A stretch of 45,249 nucleotides of DNA, taken from positions 1 through 45,249 of the forward strand of contig JAHCKS010000036.1 of the NCBI GenBank assembly GCA_026125665.1, in the 5' to 3' direction. This document shows positions 1-10,234 of this stretch, piece by piece (positions within the stretch are counted from its first letter, which is position 1; every line of letters begins with the position of its first letter). The position numbers were made by a program, and so were the translations under genes. The notes beneath the pieces were generated by a model. The model saw only the letters and a list, made by a program, of their open reading frames with translations. It was not told where the DNA came from and made no database searches. This DNA is from Rubrivivax sp. (GTDB lineage Bacteria; Pseudomonadota; Gammaproteobacteria; Burkholderiales; Burkholderiaceae_C).

Positions 1-2351
1 CCGGGCGCCGCCGCCGCGGGCGCGTCGCCGCTGGTGGCGAGCAACGGCTGCAGCCAGGCGAGCGCTTCGGCGGGCGCACCGCGCCGCAGCGCCGCCGCGG
101 CCAGGCGCACGCGCAGTTCCCGGGCCTGGCCGAAGAGGTCGGCGTGTTCTTCGTCCGCCAGCGCCGCCTGCCAATGCCTTTCGGCCTCGTCGTGCCGGCC
201 GTCGAGCCAGTCCAGCGTGCCGCGCAGGCCGAGCGTGGGTGCGTCCTGCTCGGGCGTCATCTCGGGCAGCGTCGGCGTGATCGCCTGCAGCCGCTGCAGC
301 CAGCCGCGCAGCGCTTCCGCGTCCCCGGCGAGCGCGGCGATGCGGCAGGCGAAGTGCAGCATCTGCCACAGGCCCCAGTCGCCGTAGGTGCCGGGAAAGC
401 CGTCGATGCGCTCGCGCGCCAGCGCCACGGCGGCACCGCGTTCGCCACGCAGCGCCTGCATCAGCGCGCGCAGCGCCAGCGCATGCGTGCGCGCGATGAC
501 GTGCGCGCCGGTCCACGAGGCCTCGGCGTCGGCGCGCCGCAGCTGCACCGCCGCCTCCTGCAGGCGGCCCTGCCACAACGCCTGCCAGCCGCGCGCCAGC
601 AGCGCCAGCGTGTGCAGCGGCAGCGGCTGTTCGCCGGTGGCGGCCGCCGCCCCGTCGGCCCAGCGGCCGAGCAGCGGCACCATGCCGCGGCAGGCGGCCA
701 TGCGCGGCGAGGGGATGACGAGCCACCAGTACTCCAGCCGCTGCTCGGCTTCCAGCATGGGCAGCAGGCGTGCGAAGTGCGGTGCCACGGCGTCGAAGCG
801 GCCGCTTTCCACCGCGCCCCACCACGCGGCGAGCAGCGCGGCCACGCGTGCGTCGGCGGCCGGCACGCCGCCCGGCAGCGCGGCCGGGCCGCCGCGCTCG
901 AGCATCGCCAGGCCCGCCTCGACGAGGGGGCGGGCGCTCTGCACGCGCCCCTGCAGCGCCAGCGTCACGGCGCGATAGCCGCGCATCGCCGCGTGGCCGG
1001 CGGCGTCGCCGCGCTGCGCGTACAGCGCCTCGGCGCGCGCGAAGTGCCGCTCCGCGACACGCGCTTCCCACTGGTGCCAGCGCGCCAGCCCGAGCACGCC
1101 TTGCACCTCGGCGCTGCCCTCGGCGGCGGCGGCAGGGAACTGCTCCACCAGCCGCAGCAGCGTGGGCACGCCGCCCTGGAACAGCAGCTCCCAGCCGAGC
1201 GTGCGCAGCTGCACCGCGGCGGCGTCGTGCCGGCCGGCGCGCAGCAGCAGCGCCAGGCGGCGCACCGCGTCGGGCTCGCTCGCCGCGGCACGCTCCAGCA
1301 GCTGCGTCACCGCGTCGGCGCCGCGTTCGACCCTCAGGCGGTGCAGCAGCGCATCGCGGAACAGGTCGTGCAGCCGCAGCGTCGGCGTCGGCTGGCCCTC
1401 CACGAAGGTGGCGAAGAGCCCGCGGCGCTCGATCTCGTCCAGCCAGGCGGCGGCACGCGGGTCGCCGGTCAGCGCGCGGCAGCGCGCCTCGTCCAGCTCG
1501 TGCAGCACGCTCGTCGTGACGAGGAACTCGCGCAGATCGGCCGGGATGCGCGCCAGCACCTCCTCGGCGAGGTAGTCGAACGCCTGGCGATCGATCGCGC
1601 TGCCGGCGGCGGCGACCGCCGTGCCCCGCGCGCCGTTCAAGGCCAGGCGCAGGCCCGCCGCCCAGCCGCCCGTGCGCGCGTGCAGCGCCGCCACGGTCGC
1701 TTCGTCGAGGGCCGGAGCACCGGGCTCGGCCACCTGCGCGAAGAGCGTGCGTATCTCGTCGGGCGTGAACTGCAGGTCGGCCTGGCGCAGCTCGGCCAGC
1801 TCGCCGGCGGCGGCGATGCGCGCCAGGCTGAACGGCGGTTCGTGCCGGCTCGCCAGCACCAGCGTCCAGCGGCGGCCGAGCCGCTCGACGAGGCGCAGCA
1901 GGAAGTGGTCCGCATCGTCGTCGCCCAGGTGGTGCAGGTCGTCGATGACGATCGCACCATGCGCGAGCTCGCAGGCCTCGAGCGCGTTGACGAGGTCGTC
2001 GACCGCCTGCTGGCGGCCGCGCGGGCCGCCCTGCGCGGCAGTGGCGAGGATGGCCTCGGGTGCCACCCGCCACGGCGGGTCGAAGGCCTCGAGCGCCGCA
2101 AGCAGGCACTCCAGCAGGCGGTGCAGGTCGTCGCCGGGGTCGAGCGACACCCACGCGGCACCGCGCCCGGCGGGCAGCTGCGCCAGCGCTCGGACCAGCA
2201 GCGCCGTCTTGCCGTAGCCGGCCGGCGCCTGCACGAAGACGACCCGCCGGTCGAGCAACGCATCGAGCAACCGCCGCTCGAGCGCCGGCCGGGCGAGCAG
2301 CGTGCCGCGGCGCGGCCCCGGCGGCTGGATCTTGCTGAGCGCGAAACTCAC
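1..2351 (-). CDS. MalT-like LuxR-family ATP-dependent transcriptional regulator (3' end outside window)
   Basis: Read on the minus strand from a GTG at 2351; open to the left edge (about 783 codons), so the C-terminal LuxR-type helix-turn-helix expected for this family lies outside and was not seen. Seen: an N-terminal start typical of the family (FALSKIQPPGPRRGTLLARP), a Walker A loop APAGYGKT near residue 45, a Walker B stretch GAIVIDDLHHLGDDDA near residue 135, then a long alpha-helical, repeat-rich region resembling the MalT/TPR sensor domain. The family consists of STAND ATPases that bind an inducer and ATP, oligomerise and activate promoters. An ATG at 2362 in another frame stops after four codons, which supports the GTG. 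It follows the sugar ABC operon on the same strand after 125 bp, so control of that operon is possible but not shown. Confidence 0.85.
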   Translation of the reverse strand, partial: MSFALSKIQPPGPRRGTLLARPALERRLLDALLDRRVVFVQAPAGYGKTALLVRALAQLPAGRGAAWVSLDPGDDLHRLLECLLAALEAFDPPWRVAPEAILATAAQGGPRGRQQAVDDLVNALEACELAHGAIVIDDLHHLGDDDADHFLLRLVERLGRRWTLVLASRHEPPFSLARIAAAGELAELRQADLQFTPDEIRTLFAQVAEPGAPALDEATVAALHARTGGWAAGLRLALNGARGTAVAAAGSAIDRQAFDYLAEEVLARIPADLREFLVTTSVLHELDEARCRALTGDPRAAAWLDEIERRGLFATFVEGQPTPTLRLHDLFRDALLHRLRVERGADAVTQLLERAAASEPDAVRRLALLLRAGRHDAAAVQLRTLGWELLFQGGVPTLLRLVEQFPAAAAEGSAEVQGVLGLARWHQWEARVAERHFARAEALYAQRGDAAGHAAMRGYRAVTLALQGRVQSARPLVEAGLAMLERGGPAALPGGVPAADARVAALLAAWWGAVESGRFDAVAPHFARLLPMLEAEQRLEYWWLVIPSPRMAACRGMVPLLGRWADGAAAATGEQPLPLHTLALLARGWQALWQGRLQEAAVQLRRADAEASWTGAHVIARTHALALRALMQALRGERGAAVALARERIDGFPGTYGDWGLWQMLHFACRIAALAGDAEALRGWLQRLQAITPTLPEMTPEQDAPTLGLRGTLDWLDGRHDEAERHWQAALADEEHADLFGQARELRVRLAAAALRRGAPAEALAWLQPLLATSGDAPAAAAP

Positions 2352-2476
2352 CGCGTGATCATAGGCAGCGACCGTCGCCCCATGGCACCACGCCGGCCGT
2401 GCGCGCCGCCGGCAGCTGCCAGCGCCGTGGCGCCCTGCAGCGCGCTCTTCCGGATGCCGGACCGAGCCGAGGACGC

Positions 2477-3622
<1,146 letters not shown>

Positions 3623-3659
3623 CGCGCTTCCCGGGCGGCCCGCATGCCGGGGTTGCGCT

Positions 3660-4505
3660 TCATCCCTTCACCGCGCCGGCCGACAGCCCGTCGACGATGC
3701 GGCGCTGGAACACCACGACCAGCACCACCAGCGGCAGCGTCACCAGCACCGACGCGGCCATGATGCGGCCCCACGGCAGCTCGAAGCCGCCGGGTGCGCT
3801 GATGAGCGCGATGGCCACCGGCACCGTGCGCTGCTCGTCCGACAGCGTCAGCGTCAGCGCGAACAGGAACTCGTTCCACGCCGCGATGAAGGCGAGCAGC
3901 CCGGTGGCCACCATCGCCGGCGCGAGCAGCGGCATGTAGACGCGGAAGACGAGCGTCGGCAGGCCGACGCCGTCCACCAGCGCCGCTTCCTCCAGCTCGG
4001 GCGGCAGCTGGCGCACGAAGGTCATCAGCACCCACGCGGTGAACGGCAGCGTCAGCACGAGGTCGGCGAGCACCAGCGCGGCGCGCGTGTCGTACAGGCC
4101 GAGCGCGCGCACGAGCTCGAACATGCCCGACAGCACCGCCACTTGCGGCAGCATCGAGCCGGCGAGGATCAGCATCAGCAGCGCCGCGCGGCCGCGGAAG
4201 CGCACGCGCCCGAGCGCCCACGCCGCCGTGAGGCCGAGCGCCAGCGACAGCGCGACGACACCCGCGGCGACGAGCGCCGAGTTCAGCAGGTTCAGCGCGA
4301 ACGGCTGCTCGGTGAAGACGGCGCGGTAGTGCTCCGACGTGGGCGACCCGGGCCAGAGCGCGAAGGCGAGCAGCTCGCTGCCGGGAGTCACGGAAGTCGC
4401 GAGCGCGACGGCGAGCGGGAACAGCGCGAGCGCCATGAACAGCAGCGCCGCCGCGGCGCGTGCGAGGCGCTCGCCCTTCATTGCGCCGCCACTCGTCCTC
4501 GTCAC
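3660..4505 (-). CDS. Carbohydrate ABC transporter permease (MalG type)
   Basis: Inner-membrane permease of the importer. About six hydrophobic segments are visible, starting with LLFMALALFPLAVALATS. The cytoplasmic EAA loop that contacts the ATPase is present (ELEEAALVDGVGLPTLVFR followed by MPLLAP). The length of 273 to 281 residues is normal for MalG-like proteins. Two starts are possible: GTG at 4505, which overlaps the upstream permease stop as GTGA and has a GAGAGG about 8 nt upstream, or ATG at 4481 (MKGERLARAAAALL). The GTG is preferred because the operon shows the same coupled arrangement at its other junction. A much longer reading of this frame up to 5474 runs antiparallel to good coding evidence in the upstream permease and is not believed. 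Confidence 0.93.
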   Translation of the reverse strand: MTRTSGGAMKGERLARAAAALLFMALALFPLAVALATSVTPGSELLAFALWPGSPTSEHYRAVFTEQPFALNLLNSALVAAGVVALSLALGLTAAWALGRVRFRGRAALLMLILAGSMLPQVAVLSGMFELVRALGLYDTRAALVLADLVLTLPFTAWVLMTFVRQLPPELEEAALVDGVGLPTLVFRVYMPLLAPAMVATGLLAFIAAWNEFLFALTLTLSDEQRTVPVAIALISAPGGFELPWGRIMAASVLVTLPLVVLVVVFQRRIVDGLSAGAVKG

Positions 4506-5454
4506 GCCGCCGCCCTCTCGAACGGCCGCCGCATCAGCGCCAGCGCGACGATGCTGAGCAGCGCGACGCCGAAGAACAGGCAACCCGCCGCCGCCGAGCC
4601 GTAGCCGACGAGGCCGAAGTCGATCAGCTGCTCGCGCACGAAGACCGACATGCTCTGCGTGTCGCGGCTGTTGGAGGTCATCACGTAGATCAGGTCGAAG
4701 ACGCGCAGCGCATCCAGCGTGCGGAAGGTCATCGCCACCAGCAGCCCGGGCAGGATCAGCGGCAGCGTGACGTGGCGGAACACGGTGCGGCGCGGCACGC
4801 CGTCCACGCGCGCCGCCTCCAGGCAGTCGCCGGGCACCATCTGCAGCGCCGCCAGGATCAGCAGCGCCATGTACGGCGTCGCCTTCCACACGTCGACGAG
4901 CACCAGCGTGGCCAGCGAGAGCCGCGGGTCGGCGGTGAAGGCGAGCGGCGCGTCCACCATGCCCAGCGCGAGCAGCGCCCGGTTCACCACGCCGGCCGGG
5001 TCGTGCAGCATCCAGCTCCACATCTTGGCCGACACGACGGTGGGGATGGCCCATGGCACCAGCAGCGCGGCGCGCAGCGCCGTGCGCAGGCGCGACGGGT
5101 GGTTCAGCAGCAGCGCGATGGCCAGGCCCAGCAGCGTCTCCAGCGTCACCGAGGCGACCGTGAAGACGAGCGTGTTGGCCGCCGCGTTCCACCAGTCGGG
5201 GCTGGCGAGCACGCCGAGCTCGCCGACGTAGTTCTCGAGGCCGACGAAGGCGCCCGCGCCGGGCTCGGCGAGCTCGGCATCGGTGAGGCTCAAGCCCAGC
5301 GTGCGCACGAGCGGCCAGCCGCCGACGAGCGCCAGCACGCCGAGCATCGGCACGAGCATCCACCAGGCGCGGCGCACGCGGCGTGCCGCCAGTGGTGCCG
5401 GCCTGGCTCTCCCGGGGCCCGGCGCACGCGCCGGCGTGTCGCTCGTTCGTGCCG

Positions 5455-5458
<4 letters not shown>
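4502..5458 (-). CDS. Carbohydrate ABC transporter permease (MalF/UgpA type)
   Basis: First permease of the importer, about 318 residues with six predicted membrane helices, beginning with MLVPMLGVLALVGGWPLV. The EAA motif is CLEAARVDGVPRRTVFRHVT followed by LPLILPG, which is diagnostic for binding-protein-dependent permeases. The start is either GTG at 5458 (GTGA overlap with the stop of the binding-protein gene) or GTG at 5464; the protein differs by two residues. It lacks the extra periplasmic P2 loop of E. coli MalF, so it is closer to the UgpA/ThuF subgroup. The short overlaps on both sides indicate translational coupling in a single operon. Confidence 0.93.
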
Positions 5459-6750
<1,292 letters not shown>

Positions 6751-6816
6751 GGGCTCGGGTCCTCCGCGTATCGCACCAGGGCGGACGCGTCCGAGTGTAG
6801 GCCGGGGCGTCGCCCT

Positions 6817-6836
6817 CGCATCTTCCTGGGACCCGC
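6817..6836 (+). promoter_or_regulatory. Box A: copy of the recurrent TTCCTGGGA motif
   Basis: Sequence CGCATCTTCCTGGGACCCGC. It shares the 10-bp core CTTCCTGGGA with boxes C and D but is the most divergent copy (13 of 20 identical to box C). It lies in the 119-bp divergent gap between the sugar ABC operon and the response regulator gene, so it could act on either. On the minus strand a TACACT stretch lies just downstream (6795-6800) and could be a weak -10 for the transport operon. Confidence 0.4.
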
Positions 6837-6869
6837 CGTGGCTTGCGCCGCGGCGGGGCAGCGAGCAAC

Positions 6870-7547
6870 ATGCGGCGGGACATGCACCGCGTGCTGCTGC
6901 TCGAGGACGACCCCGCCACGCGCGAGCGGCTGGCCGGCATCGTCACCGCCAGCCCCGGCCTCGCGCTGGCTGGCGCCTTCGGCGACCTGAAGAGCGCGCT
7001 CGCGTGGCTCGCCGCACACGAGCCGCCGCAGGTGCTGCTGGTGGACCTGCAGCTGCCCGACGGCAGCGGCATCGACCTCATCCGCGCCGCGCGCCGCATC
7101 GCCCCCGAGGCCGAGGCGATGGTCATCAGCGTCTTCGGCGACGAGGCGCATGTCGTTGCCGCCATCGAGGCCGGCGCCACCGGCTACCTGCTGAAGGACG
7201 CCGGCGCCGACGAGATCGCGCTGGCCATCGCGCGGCTGCTGGCCGGCGAGTCGCCGATCAGCTCGGCCATCGCGCGACACCTGCTGCGGCGCTTCCGCGC
7301 CACGCCGGCGGCGGCCGCCGCGGCGCCCGCCGTGCCCTCGCCGCTGACGCCGCGCGAAGGCGAGGTGCTGCAGCTCATCGCCAAGGGGCTGAGCTACCAG
7401 CGCATCGCCGAGGCGCTGGCGATGTCGCCGAACACGGTGACGACGCACATCAAGCAGATCTACCGCAAGCTGGCCGTCAACTCGCGCGGCGAAGCGGTGT
7501 TCGAGGCGCAGCAGATGGGCCTGCTGCGGCCGGCCGGCCCGTCGTGA
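6870..7547 (+). CDS. NarL/FixJ-type response regulator
   Basis: DNA-binding response regulator of 225 residues from ATG 6870 (TTG 6843 and ATG 6882 are in frame; 6882 starts nearest to the conserved receiver, MHRVLLLEDD). The receiver domain has the acidic pair in LLLEDD, the phospho-acceptor Asp at about residue 59 in LLVDLQLPDGSG, the conserved Ser in MVISVFGDEAHV, and Lys in GYLLKDAGADE. A linker rich in Ala and Pro leads to a LuxR-type helix-turn-helix (LTPREGEVLQLIAKGLSYQR, then SPNTVTTHIKQIYRKL, about residues 158-200). Its stop overlaps the histidine kinase start (GTGA), so the two form a cognate pair. Box A lies 34 bp upstream of the chosen start. Confidence 0.95.
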   Translation: MRRDMHRVLLLEDDPATRERLAGIVTASPGLALAGAFGDLKSALAWLAAHEPPQVLLVDLQLPDGSGIDLIRAARRIAPEAEAMVISVFGDEAHVVAAIEAGATGYLLKDAGADEIALAIARLLAGESPISSAIARHLLRRFRATPAAAAAAPAVPSPLTPREGEVLQLIAKGLSYQRIAEALAMSPNTVTTHIKQIYRKLAVNSRGEAVFEAQQMGLLRPAGPS

Positions 7548-9514
7548 CGGTCGGCGCGGCGGCGCGCCGTGCGCGCTGGGTGGCGCTGGCCACGGCGCTG
7601 GTGCTGGCGTGCCTGCCGCTGGCGCTCGAGCGGGCCGCCGCGCCGGCCGAGGCGTGGCGCCTGCGGGTGGCCGCGGTCGGCGAGACGGTCGACGACGAAC
7701 GGGCGCGCGCCGTGGTGCTGCCGCACCGCTGGGCCGACGACTGTGCCGGCTGCCGCGCGCTGTGGTACCGCATCGACCACCCGATGCCCGACCTGCCGGG
7801 CGAGGCGCAGGCGGTGGTCCTGCCGCAGCTGGCCGACAACGCGGCCGTCTACCTCAACGGGCGCCTGCTCGGCCAGGGCGGCCGCTTCGCCGACCCGGTG
7901 GCGCGCCTGGGCATGCGGCCGCTGTGGCTGCCGGCGCCGGCCGCGCTGTGGCAGGCCGGGGACAACCGCCTGTACGTGCTGGTGAAGGCGGCGCGGCCCG
8001 GGGCCGGGCACATGCCGGCGCCGGCCATCGGGCCCGAGGCCGAGCTGGCCGGCGCGTGGTGGGTGCGCGAGGCGCTCGCCGTGACGCTGCCGCAGGTGCT
8101 GGCCACCGCGGCCATCGTGCTGGCGCTGATGATGGGCGCGATGGCGTGGTACCGCCGGCGCGAGCCGGGTTACCGCGAGCTCGCCGTGGCCGCGGCGCTG
8201 TTCGGGGCGGACACGCACGCCCGGCTCTTCGTCGAGGTGCCGTTCGCGGCCGAGACCTGGGATGCCGTGCTGCTGGGCCAACGCGGCGTGCTCGTGGTGG
8301 CGGTGCTCTGGCTCGTGCGCTCGCTCGCCCGGGCTGCGCGCGACGACGTCGCGCCCGAAGGCGCCCGGATCGCCGATGGGACCGGGCGCGTGCCGCGCCG
8401 CGCCCTCTGCGGCCCGCTGGCCGCCACCGGCTCGGCCGCCGTCGCCGCCGTGCTGCTCGCCAGTGCTTCCTTCGTTCCCGCGGCGAGCGCCGTCGATGTC
8501 GCCGAGGCCCTGGCACGTCTGGTGCTCGGCGCGGCGGCGATGGTCCTGGCGCGAGACGGCTGGCGGCGCGCCGAGCCGCGGCTGCTGGCCAGCGGCGCGT
8601 TGCTGGCGCTGGCCTGTGGTATCGACCTGCTGCGCCTGCCGCCGCTGGCGCTGCCCAATGCGCTGCCGGCCGGCCTGCTGCCCGAGCCGCTGCCGCTCGT
8701 GCCGTGGGCGCTGGCGGCCATGGCCGCGGCCGCCGGCTGGCTGCTGCTCGTGCGCTTCGTCGAGACGCTGAACGCGGCCGAGCTGCTCAACATCGACCTC
8801 GAGGCGCTGGTGCACGAGCGCACCGCCGAGCTGCAGGCGCAGTTCGGCCGCGTGCGCGAGCTCGAGCGCCAGCAGGTCGTCGCCGCCGAGCGCGAGCGGC
8901 TGATGCGCGACATGCACGACGGCGTCGGCGGCCACCTCGTCTCGATCCTGGCGATGATCGAGGCCGACCGGCGGCGCCCCGGCGAGCTGGCCACGGCGGT
9001 GCGCGAGGCGCTGACGGACATGCGGCTCATGGTCGATTCGCTCGAGCCGGTGGACGACGACCTGAACGCTGTGCTGGCGATGTTCCACGACCGCCTCGCG
9101 CCGCGGCTGCGGGCGAGCGGCGTGACGCTGCACTGGGACGTGGCGCTGCTGCCCGCGGTGCCCGGCCTGACGCCGGCGCGTGTGCTGCACGTGCTGCGCA
9201 TCCTGCAGGAGGCGGTGAGCAACGCCCTGCGGCACGGCGGCGCGCGCACGCTGTGGATGCGCGCGGCGGCCGGGCCCGACGGCGTCGAGATCGAGCTGCG
9301 CGACGATGGCACGGGTTTCGCGCCCGACGGCGTTGCCGGCGGGCGCGGGCTGAAGAACATGCAGCGTCGCGCGCAGGAGGCCGGCGCCGCGGTGCACATC
9401 GCCAGCCGGCCGGGCGACGGATGTCGCGTGTCGCTGCGGCTGCCGCTCGTTGGCTCGGCCGGGGAGGGTGGCCCGCCGCCTCCGGGTGCCCACCCGGCGG
9501 CCGGGCCTGCCTGA
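7544..9514 (+). CDS. Membrane sensor histidine kinase, HisKA_3 (NarX/DesK-type) with extracytoplasmic jelly-roll-like domain
   Basis: Sensor kinase of 656 residues starting at GTG 7544, which overlaps the response regulator stop. Seen in order: an N-terminal hydrophobic segment (WVALATALVLACLPLAL); an exported region about residues 30-170 that resembles the galactose-binding-like sensor folds of 7TM-type kinases (AVVLPQLADNAAVYLNGRLL, then NRLYVLVKA); roughly seven hydrophobic helices to about residue 410; a coiled coil (LVHERTAELQAQFGRVRELE). The dimerisation/phosphotransfer box RERLMRDMHDGVGGHLVSIL has His458, and the ATPase has an N-box around Asn560 (QEAVSNALRHGG) and a G-box DDGTGF near 587. 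The NarX-like kinase fits the NarL-like partner. The ligand is unknown; the sensor fold and the neighbouring importer suggest a sugar or envelope cue, which is inference. Confidence 0.93.
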   Translation: MTVGAAARRARWVALATALVLACLPLALERAAAPAEAWRLRVAAVGETVDDERARAVVLPHRWADDCAGCRALWYRIDHPMPDLPGEAQAVVLPQLADNAAVYLNGRLLGQGGRFADPVARLGMRPLWLPAPAALWQAGDNRLYVLVKAARPGAGHMPAPAIGPEAELAGAWWVREALAVTLPQVLATAAIVLALMMGAMAWYRRREPGYRELAVAAALFGADTHARLFVEVPFAAETWDAVLLGQRGVLVVAVLWLVRSLARAARDDVAPEGARIADGTGRVPRRALCGPLAATGSAAVAAVLLASASFVPAASAVDVAEALARLVLGAAAMVLARDGWRRAEPRLLASGALLALACGIDLLRLPPLALPNALPAGLLPEPLPLVPWALAAMAAAAGWLLLVRFVETLNAAELLNIDLEALVHERTAELQAQFGRVRELERQQVVAAERERLMRDMHDGVGGHLVSILAMIEADRRRPGELATAVREALTDMRLMVDSLEPVDDDLNAVLAMFHDRLAPRLRASGVTLHWDVALLPAVPGLTPARVLHVLRILQEAVSNALRHGGARTLWMRAAAGPDGVEIELRDDGTGFAPDGVAGGRGLKNMQRRAQEAGAAVHIASRPGDGCRVSLRLPLVGSAGEGGPPPPGAHPAAGPA

Positions 9515-9541
9515 AGCGGGCCCGCCGCCAAGTCATCGGGA

Positions 9542-9970
9542 TCAGTTCGGGATGATGACCGGCGGCACCTGCGTCGTGCCGTTGGCGCGGCACAGGTCGC
9601 GCGCGCCGGGGCCGGCGTCGGTGACGCGGTTCATGCCGGGCGGGCACGCGACGGGAGCCACCTGGCTGGGCGCCGGCATGATGATGTTGCCGGGCCGGCA
9701 GAAGTCGGTGTTGGCTCCGAACGGCGGGCTCGGCACGGCCGGCTGGCCCACCTGCACCGGCATCACCACGTACACCGGGTGGCTGGGCGGGCAGGCCGTC
9801 GGCGCCTGGGCGCGCGCGATGCACCGCAGCGTGTTGTTCGAGAACTGCGTCGTGACGTCGAGAGCGGCGTTGTCGGTGGGGCAGCGGGCGCCCACGGCGA
9901 AGGCGGGCAGCGAGACGGCGCCGAGGCCGAAGACGAAGGCGGTGGCGGCGAGGCGGCGGAACGTGGTCAT
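9542..9970 (-). CDS. Small secreted protein with six mature cysteines, function unknown
   Basis: 142 residues from ATG 9970, which has AGAGGA about 9 nt upstream; a longer reading to 10000 is less likely. A signal peptide is visible (TTFRRLAATAFVFGLGAVSL, probable cleavage after PAFA). The mature part has six cysteines (in ARC, LRC, TAC, DFC, VAC, DLC) and is rich in Pro, Val and Asn, which suggests a small disulfide-stabilised periplasmic or extracellular protein. I do not recognise a family. It ends 27 bp from the end of the histidine kinase gene (convergent). Two tandem copies of the TTCCTGGGA box lie in its 264-bp upstream gap in the same orientation, so it is a good candidate for a target of the neighbouring two-component system. 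Confidence 0.8.
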   Translation of the reverse strand: MTTFRRLAATAFVFGLGAVSLPAFAVGARCPTDNAALDVTTQFSNNTLRCIARAQAPTACPPSHPVYVVMPVQVGQPAVPSPPFGANTDFCRPGNIIMPAPSQVAPVACPPGMNRVTDAGPGARDLCRANGTTQVPPVIIPN

Positions 9971-10113
9971 GATGGCGTTTCCTCTGGCGTAGCGGGACAC
10001 TGGGTTGCGCGGCCAGGCGCCGCGCCTCGGCCCGGGCTGCGAGTGCGGTGCGGCAGGAGCCGCGCCGGGGTCGCATTCAGGGTGCAGTCAGTGTCCGAAG
10101 CGGCCGCACGGGC

Positions 10114-10155
10114 GCCCATACCGGGAAGGCGGCAGGGCGCTCCCAGGAATGCGGC
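10114..10155 (-). promoter_or_regulatory. Boxes B1 and B2: two tandem copies of the TTCCTGGGA motif
   Basis: On the minus strand B1 (10155-10136) reads GCCGCATTCCTGGGAGCGCC and B2 (10133-10114) reads GCCGCCTTCCCGGTATGGGC. B2 matches box C at 18 of 20 positions and B1 at 16 of 20. Their TTCC cores are 22 bp apart, about two helical turns, so a protein could bind both on the same face. They lie 144-185 bp upstream of the small secreted protein gene. An ACACTG occurs 33 nt downstream of the B2 core and at nearly the same distance (34 nt) downstream of box C. Confidence 0.45.
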
Positions 10156-10234
10156 AGGGCGCCGCCGCGGCATCCGCAGGGCGGGGGAGAAGCGAGCGGC
10201 GACCGTGGCCGCAGGCGCGGGGCGCACGCGCCGC

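Noticed and set aside
2435-2465. TCTTCCGGATGCCGG downstream of the ABC ATPase gene, compared with the box
   Set aside because: Needs a gap to align and lacks the TTCCTGGGA core.
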